This document shows, piece after piece, positions 55,290-64,000 of a stretch of DNA of 64,000 nt (positions are counted from its first letter, which is position 1; every line of letters starts with the position of its first letter). The notes under the pieces were generated by a model that was given only the letters and a program-made list of their open reading frames with translations, had not been told where the DNA came from and did not search any database. The stretch comes from Berberis thunbergii. Lineage: Eukaryota > Streptophyta > Magnoliopsida > Ranunculales > Berberidaceae. The DNA is taken from NCBI GenBank assembly GCA_003290165.1, contig QNQO01000449.1, positions 558,001-622,000 of the forward strand, read 5' to 3'. Made by a program: the position numbers and the translations under genes.

Positions 55290-56999
55290 ATCTTTTCTTC
55301 ACATGATTATTAAACAGTGTAAGTGTAAGAATGATATGACAACAAAAATTGCAATTTTTAACAAAATGATCACTGACGAGTTTATATTCTAATTACACTT
55401 GTATGTAGTTCAACAGATTCATTAAAATTGAATTAAGTGTTTATAGGTTGGTTGAATTGGTTTTGATATCTAGATACTTAAGTTAGAGTTAGAAGTTAAA
55501 GTACTCTTGCAGCTTGGTTTTTGTTAGTGTTCTAAATTACGGGGATGGGGGCTGAATCTAGTAGATGATTTAAATCAAGTTAAACTTGAGGCATTGAAGT
55601 GATGAGGATAAAAATCCTAGGCTGCTAATGGGATGAAAAAGTACTTTCTGTATCAGTTAGAGCTCATCGGTAAAAATAGTGATATCTTTAGTCTGTATGT
55701 TTCATTTATCTCCCATATAGTGTTTTCGTATCCATCCTACATACCCCAAATCTCCCAACAATTCAAATTTGAGAAGGACTGGATAAAATGGGGTCAGCAA
55801 CATTTTAGTTTCGATAGATCACTGGTTGATTTGGACTGGAATTGCTATGGCTTTCATGTTCATCACTTTTCTACCGGGTCTGACTCTTACTCGCATTGTA
55901 GTATTGTCTTGCTTAGTTATGCTATGAAATAACCCCATGAAAACTTGCCCTCTCCCATCTTATCAAATAAGTTGAGATTAAATTACGAATGTATTCTGAT
56001 CTTATTCATGTATGCATCAGTTTAATCATATATACTCAATCATGTCATTTGGGAAGAAGTATCATCCTAAAGGCAACTACACCGATGATTCTGATTCTTC
56101 TCAAAAAAAATTTAAATTAATTTTTCTATAAAGTTTGCTCTAAAATACTAATTCTATTAATTTAGTAAGAGAAAGTTTGAGTTTTCGTGAGAAGGTTGTG
56201 ATATGTTTGTGTAGTTTAGCTAGATATATGATAAAAACATGGATAAATGGATGAGTATGTGATCAAGGTTCGTTTTAGAAGTTTGATGGGTAAATTGAGT
56301 TTAGTTTATCATTAAGAGGATAAGTTTGGTTGCACACAATTGAATTCTTAAAGCAATAACTTTTTGCTCTAAGCACTTAACATCTATTCTTGAACATACT
56401 AGTCACTCTGCATTCAATTCCTCTCTTTTTATACAAGGAGAATATTAATAGACATGTAGTGTATAGTGGAAAACTGATTTATGTGGCAATTACAGGTTGC
56501 AATTTGAGAGCAGTTACCATGGTACACTCAGATATGCGGTATTGCTGCTTTGGTGCCATAAAAATTCAAATAAGGAAGGGTCGTACTCTTAATCATGAAG
56601 ACATTATTGGTAAGATCATTCTTACACATTCAGCCTGAGCATTTTCTTAGATGTACTACAATTATAAATGAAATTTATGTTATGGTAGTGTATATCCAAG
56701 TCAAGATTGTTACTGATCGACATTTATCTGCATCTGTTTCTATGAATCAAAATGAATATAATGGCATTGTCATGTATCATTGAACATTGTGTTAAATTTG
56801 TTTTGGTATATTGGGGACTCTTAGCCAAGTCAAATAACTGTGACCCCAGGCCCCAAGACAAATCCTTTTAAAAAATGAATTTCACTAAGAATTACAAGGA
56901 AGTATCGCTCTTTGTATTATGGTAAAGAACTTTTAACATTGCATATCGAGATCATCTTATAAAACATCAGTCAATAGAGCGCCTCTAAGCTCCAACGGT

Positions 57000-57300
57000 T
57001 GGTTTGGTTAGCTCTCCAGCAAGCAGTGGTTCAAAGAGGACCTTAGAACTATCTATGGAGTTGGCGAATAACACTATAAATGAGGCTGCATGTGGACCTC
57101 ATAAAAAACAATCGAGAGTTGTCAAGGTATATAAACTAACTATACCCACTCATTTTTCTACAACAAAATTGCATTTTCATGTTATCATTTTCTAATATAT
57201 TTGAATTTGATGGGGTTGTATGGGGAGCAGAGGGAAGGAAACAGAAAGGGGCCAACATCAAGCTCTGAACATGAAGGATCCAAGACACCAGACCCCAAGG
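57000..57300 (+). pseudogene. Unidentified captured gene fragment, two exon-like blocks
   Basis: The block at 57,004-57,126 reads ASSGSKRTLELSMELANNTI, NEAACGPHKKQSRVVK and ends at a GGTATAT donor. The block at 57,231-57,299 follows GAGCAG and reads REGNRKGPTSSSEHEGSKTPDPK up to a GGTTTG donor. In phase these form one hydrophilic Ser/Lys-rich sequence. I do not know the family. Confidence 0.4.
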
Positions 57301-57829
57301 TTTGTTCTACTTTGATGATTCTCTCCATCGTGATCACTCAGTTATGAGACTGTTAGTGTTGGAACTTTTTGTCGTTGATGTTGCATTTATGTTTTGGGTA
57401 GACATTGAGAAGTCTTGCTCAGAATAGAGAGGCAGCAAGGAAAAACAAACTTAGAAAGAAGGTTTATTTGTAGTAGATCAACTAGCTAGTAGTCAATGAT
57501 AAACCATTAATTGTTTGATGTTGTACAAAATTCTAGTCTTTGTGATTCTCTAATCAGCATTTATTGGACTTGTCTTCAAGTACTACTTATATATATATGA
57601 AACTTTCAATTACCCCATGAAGATTTAAGTAGTTATTTGTTTGAAATTTAGAATTTGTTGGGCTGAGTACTACAAGAATATATGATGTTGATGTTTATCT
57701 ATTTCATGATCCATTTAGTGCAGTTGATGCTCATACCACTACGAGCCTCTTTAATGTAACATTTCCTAACCTCATTGAATCTATGCTCAACAATTTTCTC
57801 CTTGCGAAAGCTAACTTGTTTTATGGCAG

Positions 57830-59790
57830 GAATATGTAATAGAAGCTCTGACAGACAAGACAGTATTATTAGTGACCCACCAAGTTGATTTCCACCCTGC
57901 GTTTGATTCAGTTTTCCACTTCACCCCCCTGAAATTCTTATGAATATTCTTTTGTGGTGATTTAATTTCTTCGTCACCTATCTAAGTCCGGTTATCTCAT
58001 CCTCTTATCATAAGAATACATGATGTGTATGTTCTTTGTTGGATCATATAGTTTGTTCTTATTATTTTAGTTAGTCTATATCCAATACCTTTTAGTTTTT
58101 TGATGAAAAGTTGATTATATAATATAGCTGCAGCTGGCTTCATCTAATTGTCGCAAATTGATTATGAAATATGACTTGTACATACGTGGATGGTAAACTT
58201 GCCTGGTGAATCAATAATGCTATATTGATTAGAATGATTCTTAGGATCGGGTTTCACTTATTTTGGGCAATGCTATAAAGCCTTTATTTGTTAGGAACGA
58301 TTCTTATTGTCGCGAGTCACTGATTTTTCAATGGTCAGATCAAGATAATTTCTCGTTGTAACTAAAAATGACTAGAAGCATATATAAACAACAAGAATGA
58401 AACTAAATAAACGAATACTTATTTTTGTTTGGTGAACTTGGAGGTTGTCCATGCTAAATGAGCAAAAGAAACAACCATTAAAAGGTGTATTGTTGATTTT
58501 ACTAATATTTATTTATCATCATTAAAAGAAAGGTTTAGACAGTCATCTCCGACATGATCATTAGGCAAACTATTACTCCAAGAAAGCATTTTGATCATGT
58601 TTATTTTGTTTACAGTTAATGTCAGATGGGGAAATACTACATGTTGGTCCCTATAATCAGTTATTGGCCTCAAGCCAAGAATTTCATGTCCTTGTCAATG
58701 CACACAAGGAAATTGCTGGTTCTGAAAGACTCTCCTACGTTGTTTCTTCTCAGAAAGTTGGAAACTCCTGTAAGGATATCAACAAGACTTACACAGAGAA
58801 ACAAACAAAAGCATCCACTGGCGATTAGTTGATTAAGCTAAAAGAAAGAGAAATAGGAGATTCGGATTTCACACCTTACATATAGTATCTGAATCAGAAT
58901 AGAGGCTACTTATACTTCTCGTTTGCATTTGTTTGTCGTGTTATATTTGTCATTGGCCAATATTATAGAACTCTTGGATGGCTGCCAACATTGAGAATCC
59001 TCGTGTTAGCAAACTGCGACTGATTACAGTGTACTTGATCATTGGACTTGGATCATCTACCTTCTTACTATATAGATATCTCTCTATAGTTGCTTTGGGA
59101 ATCTAGTCATCGAAGTCTTTATTTTTTCAGATGCTTACCTCTCTATTCCGTGCACCAATATAATTTTATGACTCTACACCCTTGGGAAGGATACTGACTC
59201 GGGTAAGACTCTTAACTCAAGTGTCGAATCTAAATTATTTCTGAAAAGTTTTTAAGGCTATTATTTTTTGTTTTTCTCATTTGTGCAGGTCTCTTCTGAT
59301 CTAACTATTGTTGACCTTGATCTTCCATTCACCCTTCTCTTTTCGATTGCTGCCACCACTAACATGTATGCAAATATTGGAGTGTTGGCTTTTATTATCT
59401 GGCAAGTTTTGTTTGTCTCCATACAAATGGTTTATTTTGCAATACCCTTACAGGTTAAATACGCAATTTGCATAGTTTGTATATAGGTTTTGAAAATATA
59501 AAACCTAGGATAAAACAACAAATCAAGGGTAAGTCCATGTTGGCACATCATCTTTCTTAATCCGTATCTGGAGCTATGACAATTAGAGCTTTCAAGAAAG
59601 AAGATTGGTTCTTTGCTCAGAATTTGAAACTCATAGACACAAATGCTAGTCCATTTTCCCACAATTTTCCGGCAAATGAATGGTTGATCCAACGTTTGGG
59701 AACATTGAGTGTTACTGTGATTTCCTCCTCAGCACTTGCCATGGTTTTACTTCCCCCTGGAACTTTTACTACTGGTGAGTTATTCACTCT
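57830..59790 (+). pseudogene. Captured ABCC (MRP-type) transporter fragment
   Basis: Several blocks are in the order of a plant ABCC transporter (ABCC10/14-like). The end of nucleotide-binding domain 1 reads [20 protein letters not shown], with the H-loop His (57,830-57,917). After an insertion or intron, LMSDGEILHVGPYNQLLASS with EFHVLVNAHKE and GSERL follow at 58,617-58,730. The second membrane domain begins with GDSDFTPYIQYLNQNRGY (58,857), a frame-broken stretch with LFRAPI (59,140), then VSSDLTIVDLDLPFTLLFSI (59,289-59,454), and ends in [20 protein letters not shown] with [15 protein letters not shown] and LPPGTFTTG (59,585-59,775). Frameshifts and stops are common. ABCC proteins pump conjugates at vacuolar or plasma membranes. 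Confidence 0.88.
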
Positions 59791-59970
59791 TTTACTTCAG
59801 CTGTTATTTTGTATCTTGAATGCCCATATACTTGTATATAATTGATTTTGATACTTGTATAAAATATGAATATCCATATTTCGATTACATGAAAATAAAA
59901 AATCCACTATTTATATGAGGTTGGCTAAAACGTCTTTGATTGCTAAATCTTCTGATGGAAAAATCCTGAA

Positions 59971-60765
59971 TGTGTAGGTGGAGTGCCACTTACTGGGGGC
60001 TTTGGACATTCAAGTAAGACATATTTGTCTACTATTGATAGGATGTGTGTTTATCCTGATTTTACCTTTACTTAGCTATATGTGGTTGTTGACAGTGAGT
60101 CTCGATCATTTAGGCGCTGTGAACTTTCAAATCCCAGACTATGCAGGTTCACTCAGTGTTTGGTTATAATTTTTTGGCCACTTTATTCTCAACTTATCTT
60201 AAGGTTTTCATGTTTTGTATTTTTTTCTTCTAATAGGTTATGGAGCTACCACTCGATTCCCAGATGTTTGCACTACAGGAATCTTTCCAAACTCCAGGGG
60301 TATGTTACTTGATCCTATAGAAATTTCATTATTGCTTTTGTTGGTCTAGTCGTCTCCTTTTATTTATAAGACGGCCATTACGCTAATTGGATGCATGAAA
60401 TATGAAGATAAGTTTTTTAATTTTGATTTCAAATTAGAAACATCCTTTTGGTTGTTGGTGAATTGATGTCTGATTCACTGCTATGCATATAGGTACCACT
60501 AGTATCATTCAGCAATAGTGAACTTTCATAGAAATTATCTGTTTGATGTTAAATAAATATTTTGTTGCACCTACATGTATACAAGTGTTGGGCAAGCTAT
60601 CAAGTCTTACATTTATTTTGTTCTAAAACCGTTAGGTTTGTAGGCTGTTGCTTAGCTCTTGCTTCCAGAAATCAAGCGCATGAGACTCAAAACGTCACAT
60701 TAGGAGAACCACAAGAAAACATATCGAAAGGAGAGATGAGTTTGGTTGCATTGTAAGTTTTTATT
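59971..60765 (+). pseudogene. Exon-like blocks of unknown origin
   Basis: Blocks with splice-like borders read GGVPLTGGFGHSS (59,977-60,015), VMELPLDSQMFALQESFQTP (60,238-60,299) and GCCLALASRNQAHETQNV, TLGEPQENISKGEMSLVAL (60,640-60,754). They do not look like ABCC and I cannot assign a family. The surrounding DNA is AT-rich. Confidence 0.35.
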
Positions 60766-61046
60766 TACCACCTTTATAATGTTAATCCGTTCTATATATA
60801 GCATGCTATCATATGACTAGAATAGCCTTGCAATTGGTAGATGCAGTAGAAGTATGTTCGCATACATCTTGGTTTGTTTTGATTAATAATATCTAGTATG
60901 GTTAAGCATTACTTATTTAATAATTCTTATTTGCTTTGATTGCAAATTTCACTACTTTATTTTATTACAAAGAGCTTTTTAACATTTCTGTGAGCTTTCG
61001 GTTTCCTGCCGTATCTGATAGATATGAGTATATCTTGGAATTTACA

Positions 61047-61230
61047 GAGCATTGAAGAGTTGTCTTGAGGAATTTCATTTACTTTGTGTTTGATGAAGTT
61101 GACTCAATTCTTATTGATGAAACAAGGACTCCACTCATTATCTCAGGGCCTAGAAAGAAACCAAGTGATCAGTACTATAAAGCTTCAAAAATAGCAGTAG
61201 CATTTAAGTAAGATCTGCACTACACTGTAA
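61047..61230 (+). pseudogene. Captured SecA translocase ATPase fragment
   Basis: The frame reads [20 protein letters not shown] then [21 protein letters not shown], an in-frame TAA at about 61,208, then DLHYTV. This is the Walker B ([13 protein letters not shown]) region and following segment of SecA, closest to the chloroplast SecA1 type, which drives thylakoid protein import. It is one fragment of about 50 residues. Confidence 0.85.
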
Positions 61231-61789
61231 GCAACACAACTATTGTTGAACAATTTTATTTTCTTACAAAGTAGATCTGTACAGTAGTGAAGACTTTATA
61301 AAAATGTTGAAGGCTTAATAATTAGTTAGACATAGTGGAATAGTATGCTAACCAAAAAGAAAATTATCCTATTTAACATGAGTTTGAGATGACATTTGAA
61401 ATTTGAATGCAGGTATTGCTTGCTCTTAATGGTACTATGGGTAGATCTATCATATCCTGCTAGTTAAGAAGAAATGGTGTTTACACTTGGGATGCCTCTG
61501 AATGGAATGAACTAAGTCAAATTCTCTAGGAGGTCTTTACAAGCAAAATAAAATCCCTAACACTGCCTTCAAGATAGAGTGTTCAACATGGGGATCTTCA
61601 AGAGATGGACAAGTAGACACCCAAAAAAAAGGAATTTAAAAAATTGTCATTATACTTGATATATTTTGTGACTTGATGTAATACATTATTAATTACATTA
61701 TTGTTCCTCGCCGTTCATGGAAATGTTCAAGTGTTTGGCACATTTAGGATTTTATTTTCTAGAAATAAGAGTTATAAAATGTTATAAAA
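61231..61789. other. CACTA 3 interior, non-coding
   Basis: No coding pattern is seen. It lies between the SecA fragment and the subterminal array. Confidence 0.5.
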
Positions 61790-62235
61790 AATCATTTGAT
61801 AGCACTTGATGAGGGCTATAGAAAAAAAGTGCCTGAAGAAACGCTATAGAAACTAATACAATAACATTTGTTAAATGTTACGCGAGGGAAAACAATAACG
61901 TTTCTGAAATGCTATTGGTAACTATACAATAGCGTTTTTTAAGTGTTGTCACAAGCTACATAATAACACTTTTAAAACTATTGTATAGTATACAATAGTG
62001 TTTTAAAAGTGCTATTGTATAGTATACAATAGCATTTCAGAAAGTTATTGTATACTATACTATACAATAGCATTTCAGAAACGCTATAAATGGTCTACTT
62101 ACAATAGCGTTTCTAAAATGCTATAAATAACCCTGTATCTATTATAGATCCGGCAGACACAGCGTTTTCTAAAACACTATGATATCCTACAATAGCGTTT
62201 TTGAAACGCTATTAATGAGCATTTGTGTTGTAGTG
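61790..62235. repeat. Subterminal array and terminus of CACTA 3
   Basis: At least fifteen copies of AATAGCGTTTCTGAAA or its inverse (AACGCTATTG and similar) occur in both orientations, with TATAGTATACAATAG linkers. The motif is different from that of CACTA 1 and 2. The left end has only a few (TAGCGGTTCATTATAGCG at 53,800 and AATGCTACA near 53,868). Confidence 0.88.
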
Positions 62236-62238
62236 TTG

Positions 62239-62910
62239 GCAAGATATAAAGGGGAGATCATAGTCTCACGTTGCCTGGGTAAGGGAGGGTGATGTACTAT
62301 ATATGTACGAGTTTGGATCTACAAAGTACTACGCGTCAAAAAGCCGTGCTGGCCTTGGGCCCAAAGCAAACAATATAGTACTCTGTGGATCAGGTCGTGA
62401 CACTTCTCCTCTCTGCACTTACTTAAAATCCTCTTATTAAGAAACCGGAAGAAACCAAAGCAACTAATTGTCCACAGCAAGTTGATCGCCTATGCCTATC
62501 TCTCCTTCACCACACAGCCAATCCAGCTCTCACATAGAACCGATCAATCGAAACACACACAGAATCAAATCTCTCTCTCGCCGTCCACCATCCAAAAGAT
62601 CTCTTCCACTCCACTCCACTGATCGTGCACCATCCAACAAAAGGGGTTGTTTTTCTTTCTAGAAGGGTAAAAAATAAGATATGGAGAAACAAAAATGGGT
62701 TTTGATTGGACTTGGGCTGGTGTTGGGCCTTTGACTAATGGAATTAGAATCGGGGTGGCATGGTCCCGTCTTGGACCAACCCTGTTCAATCCGGTTTCGA
62801 GACAAATTGGGTCTGCCTAGGAAAATTCGTTATCGCGAACTGTTTCTATCCTGTTTCAATGGAACGGAATTGAAACCGGCACAGACCCAATCCCGGACCA
62901 ACCCATACCG
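62239..62910. other. hAT 2 right interior
   Basis: It contains CCGGTTTC/GGAACGG subterminal repeats at 62,785-62,885. A pyrimidine-rich stretch at 62,560-62,620 has CTCTCTCTC. No gene is seen. Confidence 0.55.
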
Positions 62911-62930
62911 TGCCCACCCCTATGAAAGGG

Positions 62931-63360
62931 AGTTCTGCACTAAGCTCAATTACACTACATAACCCCCAATCACAGTAACTGAAAGGGAGTTCTTAACATC
63001 TCATTGGTGGGGGTTTATGAATTGTTAATTATACAATATCCTCACACTTCTAAACCCAACAACTTATCAAACCCGTCATCTTCTTCTCTAAAATCAAAAT
63101 CCATCCACTTTTTCATCCTAATCACTTAATAAAGGTCTTATGCGAATAAAATACAATAAAAAAATTATAATTATATAATAACCTCACACTTAAAAAAGAT
63201 CTTATGTAAATAAAATTTCCACATTTAATTACAAAATATCCTCACACTTATAAACCCAATAACTTATCAAACCATCATCTTCTTCCCTAAAATCAGAACC
63301 CATCCTACTTTTTTCATCCTATCAGCTAATAAAGGTATTTTGGGAATAAAATATACAATT
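62931..63360. other. Non-coding DNA between hAT 2 and the solo LTR
   Basis: The first 60 bases repeat, diverged, the left flank of hAT 2 (CCCCAATCACAGTAACTGAAAGGG). A longer internal duplication is visible: AACTTATCAAACC(C) with ATCTTCTTC and CCTAATAAAGG text near 63,060 and 63,255. Confidence 0.55.
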
Positions 63361-63921
63361 TGATGCGTCCAAATTCGGTCTCCAAGAGATCTGACCTGCA
63401 AAACAAGGTTAGATTGCCAAAGACCACCTTTTCGGCGATCGAAGGCATTCCGATACTTGAGTCAATTAATCTATGGGAGAGACCAAATGTGGACAGAGTA
63501 TAGTTCAGTTAAATTTTCATTGGGTGATCAATGTGTTGATGGAATTGTCTCTTTTTCATAACTTTTCATCTACCTTATATAATGACTGCATTCAACTATG
63601 TGCATGACTTAACTCAAATGGCGCAATGAAGGGAATGTTTAGTATAACGGTCTCCTCCTTCATTGAGACGTGTCCTTGAGGGAGTGATTCCCTTCACGAC
63701 TTATCTCCTTGTAACGGTTCTCTCATTATTGAGATGTGTCATTGGAGATGTGATTTCCCGCCATGACTTATATCCTTTGTAATGATCATTTCTTGATTGA
63801 AGTGCGTCTTTGGGGGAGTGATTCTTTACACGACCTATTTTATTTGTAACGAACATCTCTAGTTATGATGGTTTGCGCCACGTGTATGGCCACGACAGGG
63901 TGACAATTTGATGTATCATCA
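63361..63921 (-). repeat. Solo Tat-lineage LTR on the minus strand
   Basis: This 561-bp LTR starts on the minus strand TGATGATACATCAAATTGTC at 63,921 and ends GGACGCATCA at 63,361. Neither side has a polypurine tract or primer site, so it is a solo LTR. Its 5-bp flanks CAATT and AAATT are close to a target duplication. It is the inverse of the LTR at 51,017-51,588 and is closely related to it. Confidence 0.8.
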
Positions 63922-64000
63922 AAATTAAATAAGTTTTACAACTAAAATTAGCTCATTATATCGAGTAAAAAGAAAATCAAACACATCATCAATTGAGATT
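63922..64000. other. Window end, AT-rich flank
   Basis: The last 79 bases show no feature. Confidence 0.6.

Larger units (their letters stand above)
53773..62235. mobile_element. CACTA element 3, non-autonomous, with captured genes (Pack-CACTA)
   Basis: The termini are CACTACACCACAAGTG (53,773) and, inverted, CACTACAACACAAATG (ending at 62,235), flanked by the 3-bp duplication TTG (53,770-53,772 and 62,236-62,238). It has no transposase. The right subterminal array (61,790-62,230) uses a different motif from CACTA 1 and 2 (CAATAGCGTTT/AAACGCTATT). The interior carries fragments of at least three host genes (PPR-DYW, ABCC transporter, SecA) and a few I cannot name. It is nested in hAT 2. Confidence 0.9.
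52340..62922. mobile_element. hAT element 2, interrupted by CACTA 3
   Basis: It has perfect 12-bp inverted termini TAGGGGTGGGCA (52,340-52,351 and 62,911-62,922) with a perfect 8-bp duplication TGAAAGGG (52,332-52,339 and 62,923-62,930). Removing CACTA 3 leaves about 2.1 kb with no transposase, so it is non-autonomous. Subterminal parts carry CCGAACCG/CGGTTC-type motifs. The terminus is like that of hAT 1 at 26,457. Confidence 0.93.

Overview
This window looks like intergenic DNA from a flowering plant, most likely a eudicot. I see no intact host gene. Every recognisable protein-coding trace belongs to a transposable element, to a host-gene fragment carried inside one, or to an old viral insertion. 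The evidence is AT-rich sequence, plant-specific element families (En/Spm-like CACTA, Ty1/copia, Tat-lineage Ty3/gypsy, hAT, L1-type LINE) and captured pieces of plant proteins (PIN auxin carrier, RDR6, cpSecA, ABCC transporter, PPR-DYW).

Left part, 1-26,221. The window opens inside a CACTA element (1-13,347) with a decayed transposase gene, a second transposon gene, and about 6.8 kb of captured host fragments that still have introns: PIN C-terminus, a P-loop kinase-like exon joined to RDR6, and a triacylglycerol lipase. It ends in a palindromic subterminal repeat array and a CACTA terminus. It sits in a Tat-lineage gypsy element whose antisense accessory ORF and 3' LTR follow (13,348-15,775). 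That element is inserted in a minus-strand LINE, which is also split by a G-rich hAT-like insertion (16,011-17,144). A 1.3-kb foldback (18,896-20,190) and a minus-strand copia element with both LTRs (20,606-26,221) follow.

Middle, 26,457-44,045. This is a three-deep nest with target-site duplications at each level: a short hAT element (TSD ATCAATCC) holds a copia element (TSD GATAT), which holds a complete-ended 12.1-kb CACTA element (TSD TTG). That CACTA is a sister of the first one in inverted orientation. It has different lesions in its transposase, different captured cargo (an RNase H-like fragment and two spliced exon-like pieces), and a fragment of an endogenous caulimovirid movement-protein region.

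Right part, 44,046-64,000. A truncated minus-strand Tat gypsy element (about 45,870-49,552) is followed by a tRNA-like SINE head. Next comes the 3' end of a plus-strand Tat element with a tandem-repeat 3' untranslated region, polypurine tract and LTR (to about 51,588). A second nest follows: a hAT element with perfect 12-bp inverted termini and a perfect 8-bp TSD (52,340-62,922), interrupted by a non-autonomous CACTA (53,773-62,235) carrying ABCC transporter, SecA and PPR fragments. A solo Tat LTR (63,361-63,921) lies near the end.

Functionally nothing here looks able to act as an intact host or transposon gene. The best candidates for residual activity are RNA-level: foldback transcripts and transcripts of captured fragments, including one of the silencing enzyme RDR6. 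Family assignments come from recognising conserved motifs by eye; no database search was run.
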